Shown: one piece after another, positions 26,646 to 35,293 of the stretch
Position numbering within the stretch: the first letter of the stretch is position 1
Layout: each line of letters starts with the position of its first letter
DNA from: Actinoplanes palleronii
Lineage (GTDB): Bacteria > Actinomycetota > Actinomycetes > Mycobacteriales > Micromonosporaceae
Reading direction: 5' to 3'
Assembly: GCF_016862315.1 (NCBI RefSeq)
Contig: NZ_BOMS01000131.1
Location: 1 to 64,000 of the forward strand
DNA length: 64,000 nucleotides
Position numbers and translations under genes: made by a program
Notes under the pieces: generated by a model
Seen by the model: only the letters and a program-made list of their open reading frames with translations
Told to the model about the DNA's origin: nothing
Database searches by the model: none

Positions 26646-26836
26646 CCATCGCCGCCGGACCGTCGTCGGTCACTGTCTCCCCGTTTCTGGTACGCGAGAG
26701 CGCCCCGTTGGATGCTGGCGGGGCGGTGGCAGGACGCGGTCGGGTTCTGCGGACTCCTGTCGCCCACCTGGGGGCGGCGGGCGTCCGCGAACGGGCATCG
26801 CGTACCGGTACCGCCCCTGCGGCGGCCCGTCCTGGG
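26646..26836. repeat. Non-coding stretch with a copy of the 53-54 kb repeat family
   Basis: No credible gene lies here. Around 26790-26816 the sequence ATCGCGTACCGGTACCGCCC closely matches the 31-bp repeat units at 54.0-54.2 kb, suggesting a dispersed genomic repeat. The rest is GC-rich without clear structure. Confidence 0.5.
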
Positions 26837-26899
26837 TCACTGGATCTCCGCTGTGGGTGAGGCGACCGCGGTGAGGCTTGACTGCCATAGGCGCTGGGC

Positions 26900-27146
26900 C
26901 CGTGTCGGATAGGTGGAGCGGGTGGTTGCTGTGAACGGGGAGCGGCTGGCGACATGGGCGCCGGGGAGCAGGGCCTCGGGGGCGGTGGCCAGCCAGACGA
27001 GATGGGGCCTCCGGTGTGGCGGCGGCCCGCAGGCGGTCCAGCAGCAGGTGGGTGAGCAGGAAACCAGGCCGGCGGTGTTCGCCAGCACGTGGATGTGCTC
27101 GTGCTCGGCCGCGATGGCGGTGCCGGCCACCACTGTTCGCGGCATG
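26900..27146 (-). pseudogene. Degraded short-chain dehydrogenase remnant
   Basis: Three short SDR-like fragments occur in order on the minus strand but in different frames. HIHVLANTAG resembles the central NNAG region; LLTHLLLDRLRAA resembles the helix after NHLGHF; VWLATAPEALL resembles the C-terminal VWLATAPEVAG. Intervening segments are missing and there is no intact frame. I read this as a decayed SDR gene with deletions and frameshifts. The match is by eye only. Confidence 0.5.
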
Positions 27147-27188
27147 GCTTGATTGGATCATCAGGGCAGCAGCGATCATGATGGCGGG

Positions 27189-27791
27189 ATGGTGCGGAAC
27201 CGGTTCGCCGTGGGGGCCGGGCTCGCGGTCGCCGGGGGCGCCGGGGTGATGTTGGTGGCGCTCGTTGCCGGGCCGGGGTCGTGGTGGCGGGGATACGTGA
27301 GCGAGGCCGGGGCGGCCGGCCAGCCGTACGCTATGGGTTATCGCTTTGGTTTGATCTTGCTGGCGTATGGTGTGGCGCTGCTGAGCCGGGCGGTGCCGCG
27401 GATCGGGGTGTTGCTGCTGGTCGCGGCGCTGCTCGCCGGAACGTCCGGTGTCGTGTCATGTAGCGAGGGGTGCCCGCTGCCGCCCTACGAGACGACGACA
27501 CCCGCCGATGTCGTGCACACCGCGGTCAGCATCCTGGGCATGGCCGTGTTGGCCGCCGCGATGGCGGTGACCTGGTGGACGAGCGCGCGACAGGTGATCC
27601 GGCGGCTCGCGGCGGCCGCTCTGACGCTGACCGTGCCGCTGGGCGCGGCCCTGGGCCTGATGATGCTGTTCGCCGGGCGGGGCGCCACGAGCGCCGTGCT
27701 GGAACGGGTGCTGCTCGTGGTCGCGGTGAGTTGGCTGGTCGGCACCGCCGTGGTCAGCGGCGTCAGGGCAGGTCGTTCCGCGTCTGGATGA
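27189..27791 (+). CDS. DUF998-like membrane protein
   Basis: This 200-residue protein starts at the ATG at 27189. It has about six hydrophobic segments, with YVSEAGAAGQPYA after the first and CSEGCPLPPYE in the loop after the third. YVSE in this position and the overall layout fit the DUF998 family of actinobacterial membrane proteins of unknown function. It converges on and overlaps the last 29 bases of the peptide-ABC ATPase gene. Confidence 0.75.
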   Translation: MVRNRFAVGAGLAVAGGAGVMLVALVAGPGSWWRGYVSEAGAAGQPYAMGYRFGLILLAYGVALLSRAVPRIGVLLLVAALLAGTSGVVSCSEGCPLPPYETTTPADVVHTAVSILGMAVLAAAMAVTWWTSARQVIRRLAAAALTLTVPLGAALGLMMLFAGRGATSAVLERVLLVVAVSWLVGTAVVSGVRAGRSASG

Positions 27792-28863
27792 GGCCCGAGC
27801 CCACGTCGGGCGCAGAGCCCTGTGCCGGGCGGACGAGTTCGGTGTGCACCTCGTGCATCCGCAGCTCGCCGCTGTGGATCTGTTCGGCGAAGTGGCAGGC
27901 GACCCGCTGCCCGGAGTCGTCGAACACCCGCAGCTCCGGCCGGTCCTCGGCGCAGCGGGGCTGTGACCAGGGGCAACGGGTGCGGAACCGGCACCCGCTC
28001 GGTGGGTTGACCGGGGACGGCAGGTCGCCGGCCAGCAGGATCCGCTCCCGCCGGTCCTCGGTCCACGGGTCGGGGATCGGCACCGCCGAGAGCAGCGCCC
28101 GGGTGTACGGGTGCAGCGGTCGCTGGTACAGCCGGTCGCCGTCCGCCTCCTCGACCAGCGCGCCCAGGTACATCACGCCGATCGTGTCCGAGATGTGCCG
28201 CACCACCGCCAGGTCGTGGGCGATCACCAGGTAGGTCAGGCCGAGGGACTCCTGCAGGTCGCCGAGCAGGTTGACCACCTGCGCCTGGATCGACACGTCC
28301 AGCGCGGACACCGGCTCGTCGGCCACGATCAGTTCCGGTCCGAGGATCAGGGCCCGGGCGATGCCGATGCGCTGGCGCTGGCCGCCGGAGAACTCGTGGG
28401 GGTACTTGTTCAGTGTCGACGCGGGCAGGCCGACCGAGTCGAGGGTCGAGCGCAGCCGCTGTCGTACCGCTGCCTTGTCTCTATGCATGTCGTGCGCCTT
28501 GAGACCCTCGACGAGCAGGGACTCCACCGACTGCCGGGGATCGAGGCTGGACATCGGGTCCTGGAACACCATCTGGATGCGCCGCCGGAACAGCCGCATC
28601 TGCTCGCCCTGGAGCGCGCGCACGTCGGTGCCGTCCACGATGATCCGGCCGTGGGTCGGCTCGACCAGCCGCAGCAGCCCGCGGCCGAGCGTCGACTTGC
28701 CGCACCCGGACTCGCCGACCAGGCCGTAGGTCTCGCCCCGCGCGATCTTCAGTGACACGCCGTCGACGGCGAGGACATGAGCGATCGTACGGTCGAAGAG
28801 CAGTCCGCTCTTGATCGGGAAGTGAACCTTGAGGTCGTCGATCTCGACGAGCACGTCGCTCAT
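27763..28863 (-). CDS. dppF: Peptide ABC transporter ATP-binding protein (DppF/OppF type)
   Basis: This 366-residue ATPase starts at the ATG at 28863. Walker A GESGCGKS, Q-loop FQDP, signature SGGQRQRIGIARAL and Walker B LIVADEPVSALD are complete. The C-terminal extension has the CRFRTRCPWSQPRC cysteine motif that binds an Fe-S cluster in DppF/OppF-type proteins. It is the last gene of a minus-strand operon and overlaps dppD by 4 bases. The substrate class, peptides or related compounds, is inferred from family. Confidence 0.92.
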   Translation of the reverse strand: MSDVLVEIDDLKVHFPIKSGLLFDRTIAHVLAVDGVSLKIARGETYGLVGESGCGKSTLGRGLLRLVEPTHGRIIVDGTDVRALQGEQMRLFRRRIQMVFQDPMSSLDPRQSVESLLVEGLKAHDMHRDKAAVRQRLRSTLDSVGLPASTLNKYPHEFSGGQRQRIGIARALILGPELIVADEPVSALDVSIQAQVVNLLGDLQESLGLTYLVIAHDLAVVRHISDTIGVMYLGALVEEADGDRLYQRPLHPYTRALLSAVPIPDPWTEDRRERILLAGDLPSPVNPPSGCRFRTRCPWSQPRCAEDRPELRVFDDSGQRVACHFAEQIHSGELRMHEVHTELVRPAQGSAPDVGSGLIQTRNDLP

Positions 28864-29843
28864 GCCGGCACCTCCTGCGGTACGGGGTTCGTGCACCGCA
28901 GCGCGCCGTCGCGGCGGGTGGGTTCCAGGGGCACCGTCGCGCCGACGCAGTCGTCGATCACCCGATCGCAGCGCGGCGCGAACGCACAGCCCTCCGGCCA
29001 GGGGATGTTGTCGCTGACCGAGCCGCGGATCTGGTGCAGGCGCCCGCCGCGATCGACATCCAGCCGGGGTACGGACTGCAGCAGCCCGTGGGTGTACGGA
29101 TGCCGCGGATCCGCGAACAGGTCGTGCCGGCCGGCCCGCTCGACGACCTTGCCGGCGTACAGGACGTTCACCGTGTCGCAGAGCCCGGCCACCACACCGA
29201 GGTCATGGGTGATCATCACGAGGGCCGTGCCGGACTGGTCGACCAGTTCCTTGAGCAGGGCGAGGATCTGCGCCTGGATGGTCACGTCCAGCGCCGTGGT
29301 CGGCTCGTCGGCGATCAGCAGCCGCGGTTTGCAGGCCAGCGCGATCGCGATCAGCGCCCGCTGCCGCATGCCGCCGGAGAGCTGGTGCGGGAACTCCTTG
29401 AGCCGCCGCGCCGGATCCGGGATGCCGACCGCGTCGAGCAGCCCACCGGCCTGGCGCAGCGCCGCCTGCCGGGTCTTGCCCTGGTGGCGTTCCAGCACCT
29501 CGGCCACCTGCAGGCCGAGCGGGATCACCGGGTTGAGCGAGGACAGCGGATCCTGGAAGATCATGCCGATGTCCCGGCCGCGCCGGTCCCGCAGGTCCTG
29601 CGGGCGCAGTTTCAGCAGGTCGGTGTCCTCGAACCGGACCTCGCCGGTGACCTGGTTGCCGCGCCGCGGCAGCAACCCCATGATCGCCAGGCTGGTCACC
29701 GACTTGCCGCAGCCGGACTCGCCGACCAGCCCGACGGTCTGGCCGGGTTCCACCGTGAAGCCGACGCCGTCCACCGCGGTGAAGGGCTCCGCGCCCCTGC
29801 GCCGGAAGACCACCGACAGATCACGAACGTCGAGCAGGGCCAT
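28860..29843 (-). CDS. dppD: Peptide ABC transporter ATP-binding protein (DppD/OppD type)
   Basis: This 327-residue ATPase has Walker A GESGCGKS, IFQDP, signature SGGMRQRALIAIAL and LLIADEPTTALD. The DppD/OppD C-terminal cysteine motif is present (CAFAPRCDRVIDDC). It energises import with the DppF-type subunit. It is coupled to the downstream ATPase by an ATGA overlap and separated from the upstream permease by 6 bases. Confidence 0.92.
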   Translation of the reverse strand: MALLDVRDLSVVFRRRGAEPFTAVDGVGFTVEPGQTVGLVGESGCGKSVTSLAIMGLLPRRGNQVTGEVRFEDTDLLKLRPQDLRDRRGRDIGMIFQDPLSSLNPVIPLGLQVAEVLERHQGKTRQAALRQAGGLLDAVGIPDPARRLKEFPHQLSGGMRQRALIAIALACKPRLLIADEPTTALDVTIQAQILALLKELVDQSGTALVMITHDLGVVAGLCDTVNVLYAGKVVERAGRHDLFADPRHPYTHGLLQSVPRLDVDRGGRLHQIRGSVSDNIPWPEGCAFAPRCDRVIDDCVGATVPLEPTRRDGALRCTNPVPQEVPA

Positions 29844-29849
29844 GACAGA

Positions 29850-30809
29850 TCACCGCCGGTTCTTCGGGTCGAGTGCCGCCCGCATGCTCTCGCCGAGCAG
29901 CGTGAAGCCGAGAGCCACCAGGACGATCGCGATCGCCGGGTAGTAGGCCAGCTCCGGGCGGACCTCGAGGTATCGGACGCCGTCCACACCCAGCATCAGA
30001 CCCCACTCGGCCCGGTTGATGTCCGGGTCGCCGAGGCCCAGGAACGACAGCGCGGCCGCGTCCAGGATCGCCACCGCGAAGGTCAGGGTGGCCTGCACGA
30101 TGACCGCGGTGAGCGAGTTCGGCAGCATGTGCCGGGTCACGATGTCGTGCCGCTTCACGCCGAGCGCGCGGGCCGCGAGCACGTGATCGCTCTCCCGTTG
30201 CGCCAGCATCGACCCGCGGAGCAGCCGGGCGAAGATCGGCACGTTCACCACCGCGACGGCGACGATCACCGTCCACTGCGTCGACTGCCGGGCCAGGGCG
30301 ACCAGCGTGATCGCCAGCAGCAGGCTGGGCAGCGCCAGCATCACGTCGGTGATCCGCATGATCACGACGTCCACCCAGCCGCCGACCGCGCCGGCGACCG
30401 CGCCGAGCAGCACCCCGAACAGCAGGCCGATCAGCGTGGCCAGGACACCGACGAACAGGGTCTGCCGGGCGCCGTAGATCATCCGGGAGGCGAAGTCGCG
30501 TCCCAGCGGGTCGCTGCCGAGCGGGTGTCCCGCGCTGGCGCCCGGCACCGAGTCGACGGTCAGGTCCCTGGTCAGCTCCGGGAACCGCTGCACCGGATCG
30601 TGCGGCGCCACCAGCGGCGCGAAGATCGCGATGATCAGGAACAGCAGGATGATGGCCGCGCCGACGATCGCGGCCGGGTCGCGCCGCAGCCGCCGCCCGG
30701 CGTCGCGGATCAGGCTGACCCCGGCTGCCGTGGACGTCCGCGCGGTCAGCTCGTCGATGCGGCGGCGCTTGTGGTCGCTGAGCGTCGTGATCCCTCCGGT
30801 TCGGCTCAT
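29850..30809 (-). CDS. dppC: Peptide ABC transporter permease (DppC type)
   Basis: This 319-residue inner-membrane permease has a cytoplasmic N-terminus, a first helix (IVGAAIILLFLIIAIFAP), the DppC-type DPLGRDFASRMIYGARQTL and a BPD_transp_1 core with EXXAAXAXG-like ARALGVKRHDIVTRHMLPN. It overlaps the DppB-type gene by 4 bases. Confidence 0.92.
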   Translation of the reverse strand: MSRTGGITTLSDHKRRRIDELTARTSTAAGVSLIRDAGRRLRRDPAAIVGAAIILLFLIIAIFAPLVAPHDPVQRFPELTRDLTVDSVPGASAGHPLGSDPLGRDFASRMIYGARQTLFVGVLATLIGLLFGVLLGAVAGAVGGWVDVVIMRITDVMLALPSLLLAITLVALARQSTQWTVIVAVAVVNVPIFARLLRGSMLAQRESDHVLAARALGVKRHDIVTRHMLPNSLTAVIVQATLTFAVAILDAAALSFLGLGDPDINRAEWGLMLGVDGVRYLEVRPELAYYPAIAIVLVALGFTLLGESMRAALDPKNRR

Positions 30810-31813
30810 GGCACACGCACCCTCGGGTCGATGACCGCGTACGAGAGGTCGACCAGCAGGTTGACCACGATGAAGACGACCGCGGCGAGCAGGATCAGCG
30901 CCTGCAGCACCGGATAGTCACGGCTGCCGCTGATCGAGTCGGTGATCACCGTGCCCAGGCCGCCCCAGTTGTAGACCTTCTCGGTCAGCACCGCCCCGGC
31001 CAGCAGCGCCCCGGTCTGCAGCCCGATGGTGGTGACCACGGGCAGCAGCGCGTTGCGCAGCACGTGCCGCCGGCGGATGGTGGCGTCGCGCAGGCCCTTG
31101 GCGTCCGCGGTCCGGATGTAGTCCTCGTCCAGGACGTCCAGCACACTCGCCCGGGTGATCCGGACGATGATCGCCAGCGGGATCGTCGCCAGCGTGAGCG
31201 CGGGCAGCACCAGGTGCCAGAGCGCGTCGGCGGAGGCGTCCAACTCCCGGGTCAGCAGCCCGTCCAGCACGAAGAAGCCGGTCACGTCGGTGTTGTCGGC
31301 GCCGGTGCTGATCCGGCCGGACGGCGGGAAGACGTGGATGTCCTGGGTCAGCCAGTCCTTGAGCAGGTAACCGAGGAAGAAGATCGGGATCGAGATGCCG
31401 ATCAGGGTGACGACGATCGTCGCGTTGTCGAGCAGCCGGCCGCGGTACCGGGCCGCGAGGTAGCCCAGCGGGATGCCCAGCCCGACCGCGACGATGATCG
31501 CCGCGATGGCCAGTTCGACGGTCGCCGGGAAGGCACGGCCGATCACCGCGGTCACCGGCTCTCCGGTACGGATGGAGTTGCCGAAGTCGCCGGTCACCAC
31601 GTTCTCGACGAAGCGGCCGTACTGGACCCAGATCGGTTTGTCGTAGCCGAGCGCCCGGGTCAGCGTCTCGCGGGTCTGCGGGGTCGCGCGTTCGCCCAGC
31701 AACGCGTCGACGGGTCCGCCGGGAAGACTGCGCAGCCAGAAGAAGACCAGGGTCATCAGGGCGATCAGGGTGACGCTCAACTGGGTCAGGCGGCGTAGGA
31801 CGATTCTCACCAT
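30806..31813 (-). CDS. dppB: Peptide ABC transporter permease (DppB type)
   Basis: This 335-residue permease starts at the ATG at 31813. The N-terminal helix (LSVTLIALMTLVFFWLRSLPGGP), then YVRTADAKGL-like DYIRTADAKGL and RHVLRNALLPVVTTIG are classical DppB features. It forms the channel with the DppC-type subunit. It lies 68 bases downstream of the binding-protein gene. Confidence 0.92.
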   Translation of the reverse strand: MVRIVLRRLTQLSVTLIALMTLVFFWLRSLPGGPVDALLGERATPQTRETLTRALGYDKPIWVQYGRFVENVVTGDFGNSIRTGEPVTAVIGRAFPATVELAIAAIIVAVGLGIPLGYLAARYRGRLLDNATIVVTLIGISIPIFFLGYLLKDWLTQDIHVFPPSGRISTGADNTDVTGFFVLDGLLTRELDASADALWHLVLPALTLATIPLAIIVRITRASVLDVLDEDYIRTADAKGLRDATIRRRHVLRNALLPVVTTIGLQTGALLAGAVLTEKVYNWGGLGTVITDSISGSRDYPVLQALILLAAVVFIVVNLLVDLSYAVIDPRVRVP

Positions 31814-31881
31814 GGAACGGCGACTCCTGTCAGAATCGCGCCGCCGTGGCCCGGTGGCCGGACCACGGCGGCACCCGGCGC

Positions 31882-33567
31882 TTACTTGGTGATCGAGACC
31901 GTGTTGAACGTCTCGGCGGTGAGCGGGCTCGGCACCAGACCCTGGACGTTCTTCGTGGTGACCAGGGCCGGCGGGGCGTGCCAGATCGGCACGGCGGGCA
32001 GCCACTTGGTGGCCATGTCCCGGTTGACCTGCTCCCACGCGGTCTTCTTGGCCGCCTGGTCGACGGTCGCGTCGGCCTTGGCGATGGCGGAGAACATCTC
32101 GGTCATCGACTGGTCGCCGAACTCGGGCTTGGCCCGGCCGAAGAACGTGCCGACGAAGTTGCCCGGGTCGTTGTAGTCGCCGGTCCAGCCGAGGATGTGC
32201 AGGTCCTGCTTGCCGAACTGCTGCACGTCGTCCTTGAAGCCGCCGTTCCACGGCCGCGGAACACCGTTGACCTTGATACCGGCCGCCTGCAGATCGTTGG
32301 CCAGCACCGTGAAGATCTCCTGCGGGTTCGGCATGTACGGCCGGGAGACCTCGGTCGGGTAGTAGAAGTTCAGCGTGAGACCGGTCGCGCCGGCGTCGGC
32401 CAGCAGCTGCTTGGCCTTGTCGACGCTGTACTCGTACTTCTGCACGTCCGGCGCGTACCCGAGCACGGTGCTGGGCAGGAACTGGTCGGCCACCGCGGCG
32501 CCGCCCGGGCCCTTGGTCTGCACCAGCTGGGCGCGGTTCAGCGCGTACGCGATCGCCTGCCGGACCCGCAGGTCCTTGAGCTTCGGGTTGTTCTTCTGGT
32601 TGATGCCCAGGTAGAGGATGTTGAAGGCGGGCCGTTCGAGCACCTGGTAGCCCTCGGCGGCGAGGGCCTTGCGGTCGGCCGGCGCCGGGAAGTCGATCGC
32701 CTGGACCGTGCCGGCGCGCAGCTCCTGCTTCCGGGTGTTCTCGTCCTTGATCACCTTGATGATCATCTTGTCGACCTTGGCCTTGTCACCCCAGTAGTTC
32801 GGGTTCTTGTTCAGGGTGAGCTCGCCGGTCGCCTTGTTCCAGCCGCCGAACGTGAACGCGCCGGTGCCGGTCGGGTGCTCGTTCGCGAACGCGCTGTAGG
32901 AGAACGAGTCGCCGCTCTGCGTCACGGTGTCGGCGCCGTACTGTTTCATCGCGGCCGGGCTCGCGATGGAGAACGCGGTGAGCGCGAACGCGCCCGGGAA
33001 CGCGCCCTTGTACTTCTTCATCGTCACGACCGCGGTGCCGGCGTCGGGCGCCTTGCAGTTGTCGTAGACGGCGTCCGGGCTGCCGGCGAACCCGCCGAAG
33101 ACGTCGGCGTAGTAGATCATCTGGGACTGGGCGGCCTCGCCCTTCATGGCGGACCAGCGGTCGAAGTTCGCGCACACGGCCGCGGCGTCGAACGCGGTGC
33201 CGTCGTGGAACGTGACACCCTGGCGCAGCTTGAACGTCCAGATCTTGCCGGTCGGGTCGTTGGACCAGCTCTCGGCGAGGCCACCGACCAATTCGGCGGT
33301 GCCGGGCTTGTGGGTGATCAGCGTGTCGTACATCTGCCGGATCGGCCGGAACGACTCACCGTCATCGTTGAAGATCGGGTCGAAGTTCTTCGGGTCGCCG
33401 GCGCCCGCGAGGATGAAGGTGCCGCCGCCGGCGCCCTTGTCGGCGCCGTTGTCCCGGTCGCTCTCCGCGCAGCCGGCCGCGCCGATCGTCATGACCGCCA
33501 GAACGCCGGCGGCGATGAGGGCCCGGAGCCGGTCCGGCTGCCTTCCTGGTGCGCGCATCGTGTTCAC
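31882..33567 (-). CDS. dppA: Peptide ABC transporter substrate-binding lipoprotein
   Basis: This 561-residue family-5 solute-binding lipoprotein has a lipobox (IGAAGC) with Cys near residue 33. SBP_bac_5 features include WTFKLRQGVTFHDGTAFDAAAV near residue 125. The exported protein captures the substrate outside the membrane. Starts at the first ATG or the fourth codon (MRAPG) are both possible. It heads the dppBCDF genes; the lyase-fold gene at 33736 lies 168 bases upstream on the same strand and may share regulation. Confidence 0.9.
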   Translation of the reverse strand: MNTMRAPGRQPDRLRALIAAGVLAVMTIGAAGCAESDRDNGADKGAGGGTFILAGAGDPKNFDPIFNDDGESFRPIRQMYDTLITHKPGTAELVGGLAESWSNDPTGKIWTFKLRQGVTFHDGTAFDAAAVCANFDRWSAMKGEAAQSQMIYYADVFGGFAGSPDAVYDNCKAPDAGTAVVTMKKYKGAFPGAFALTAFSIASPAAMKQYGADTVTQSGDSFSYSAFANEHPTGTGAFTFGGWNKATGELTLNKNPNYWGDKAKVDKMIIKVIKDENTRKQELRAGTVQAIDFPAPADRKALAAEGYQVLERPAFNILYLGINQKNNPKLKDLRVRQAIAYALNRAQLVQTKGPGGAAVADQFLPSTVLGYAPDVQKYEYSVDKAKQLLADAGATGLTLNFYYPTEVSRPYMPNPQEIFTVLANDLQAAGIKVNGVPRPWNGGFKDDVQQFGKQDLHILGWTGDYNDPGNFVGTFFGRAKPEFGDQSMTEMFSAIAKADATVDQAAKKTAWEQVNRDMATKWLPAVPIWHAPPALVTTKNVQGLVPSPLTAETFNTVSITK

Positions 33568-33735
33568 TCCGTCCTATTAGTACGGACAAACGCGATGACC
33601 GCTGGTCACCGCTGGCGCGACCCTAACCATTCACGATGATCAACGTCTCGGGTTGGTATCGGATTGTGTCCTTTCAATTTTTCGGGGCAGGGAGTCTCCC
33701 GTGGCAGACCATGATTCCGCTGTCGCGGAGCTCCG

Positions 33736-35169
33736 TCAGAGAAGCGCGGCGATGGCGGGCAGCACCGCGACCGCGTTCTCCAGGTCGGTGCCGAGCGGGC
33801 GGTCGTCGAACCCCGGCACCAGGTTCTTGGCGGCCATGTCGAACGCGTCCCGGGCGATGCCGTCCGGCAGGCGGCCCGGCGCCATCCGCAGCGCCCGGAC
33901 CGCCGCGACCAGCTCGGCGGCGAGCAGGGTCGGCGCGAGCTCGGTCATCCGGCGCAGGGAACGCGCGCCCTGGGTGGCGAAGCTGGCGTGCTCCTCCAGG
34001 CCGAGCGAGATGGTCAGGGTGCCGGCCGCGATCGGCTGCATGCCGACGCGGATCTCGGTGAGGACGTCCTGGACCACGTACTCGCCGATCATCAGGCCGG
34101 AACTGCCGGCCGGGCCGTCGGCGAGGAACGCCCGCAGACCGGTCATGTCGGGACGCATCAGCAGGCCGACCCGGGCCGAGGAGAGCGACAGCACCGGAAG
34201 GAACGCGCTGCGCACGGCGTCGAGACCGGCGGCTAGGGTCGCGGTGTGGAACTGTCCGTGATGCAGGACGCCGTCGTCGGTGACCAGCGGGTTCTCCACC
34301 GCGGCGTTGAGTTCGGCGGTGAGCACGTCGTGCAGGGACCGGGCCGCGTGGATCGCCGGAGCGGTGACCTGCGGCACCACCCGCAGGCCGAACGGGTCCT
34401 GGATGCGTAGCGGCGGGGCGCACCCGGCCACCAGCGTGTTGAGCAGGGTGGCCACCTCGACCTGGCCGGGGTGGGCGCGAGCCTGGTGGACGGCCGGGTG
34501 GTAGGCCTCGGGATTGCCGCGCAGGGCCAGGAACGAGAGCGCGGCCACCACCACGGAGGCCCGGATCAGCTCCTCCACCTGGGCCAGGGCGAGGATCGCG
34601 GTCGCGACGGTGAGCGCGCTCGAGCTGATCATCGGCAGCGCGTCGGTGCCGTCGATCGGGATGACCGGGCCGTTGCCGGAGCGCCAGGGGCGTTCGCCGG
34701 CCAGGGTCAGGCCCAGCTCGGCGAGGGCGGAGAGGTCGGCGGTGCCGATCGCGCCCCACGGGTGCAGGCTCGGGACGGCGCCGTCGCGCAGCGCGGTGGC
34801 CAGGGCCTCGGCGACGCGCCGGGACACCCCGGAGCCGCCGGCCAGGATCTGATTGAGGCGTACGGCCATGGCGGCCCGCGCGGTGACGTCGTCCTCCTCG
34901 GGCCCGACCGCCGCGCAGTGGCTGCGCAGCATCCGCAGGCCGTGCTCGGCGGCGTCGTCGGACTTCTCGTGCCGGTTCGCGCCGACACCGGTGTTGGCGC
35001 CGTAGACCGCGCCGCGCTCCCGGGCGGCGTGCAGGCGGGCGTGCCGGGCCTCGACCAGCTGCAGCGCGGCCGGGCCGACCTCGGCCACGGCCCGCCCGGA
35101 GGCGATCGCGAGCAGACCGGAGATGGTCAAGGTCCGCCCGTCGAGGGGAACGCCGGTGGCCGCCTGCAT
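33736..35169 (-). CDS. Second aromatic amino-acid lyase-fold protein, MIO triad absent
   Basis: This 477-residue protein has HAL/PAL-superfamily features: AVYGANTGVGAN (Tyr56), VPSLHPWGAIG, RIQDPFGLRVVPQV (close to the usual substrate-site motif) and SLGLEEHASFATQGAR. Where GASGDLAPL should be it reads G142-T143-A144-D145-L, one residue shorter and without the serine that makes MIO. It retains more canonical motifs than the paralogue at 22532. It lies upstream of the peptide transporter genes on the same strand and is divergent from the OpuC-type operon, so the substrate is probably an imported amino-acid derivative (inference). Confidence 0.85.
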   Translation of the reverse strand: MQAATGVPLDGRTLTISGLLAIASGRAVAEVGPAALQLVEARHARLHAARERGAVYGANTGVGANRHEKSDDAAEHGLRMLRSHCAAVGPEEDDVTARAAMAVRLNQILAGGSGVSRRVAEALATALRDGAVPSLHPWGAIGTADLSALAELGLTLAGERPWRSGNGPVIPIDGTDALPMISSSALTVATAILALAQVEELIRASVVVAALSFLALRGNPEAYHPAVHQARAHPGQVEVATLLNTLVAGCAPPLRIQDPFGLRVVPQVTAPAIHAARSLHDVLTAELNAAVENPLVTDDGVLHHGQFHTATLAAGLDAVRSAFLPVLSLSSARVGLLMRPDMTGLRAFLADGPAGSSGLMIGEYVVQDVLTEIRVGMQPIAAGTLTISLGLEEHASFATQGARSLRRMTELAPTLLAAELVAAVRALRMAPGRLPDGIARDAFDMAAKNLVPGFDDRPLGTDLENAVAVLPAIAALL

Positions 35170-35228
35170 GTACCCTCCTGCGGGCGTATTAAGGAGACGT
35201 AACGGCTCTTACCAGGCCGTTGACTTGT

Positions 35229-35264
35229 TATTCACTACACCACAAGTATGAATACCAGTATTCA
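35229..35264. promoter_or_regulatory. Operator-like inverted repeats in the lyase/OpuC divergent promoter
   Basis: TGAATAC-CA-GTATTCA (35249-35264) is a perfect 7-bp inverted repeat, and an extra TATTCA half-site lies at 35229-35234. The region is A/T-rich against the genome. It lies between two divergent transport/metabolism units. No regulator gene is adjacent, so the binding protein is unknown. Confidence 0.65.
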
Positions 35265-35293
35265 CGAGAACGTCTGCCACCGCCAGGAGCGCC

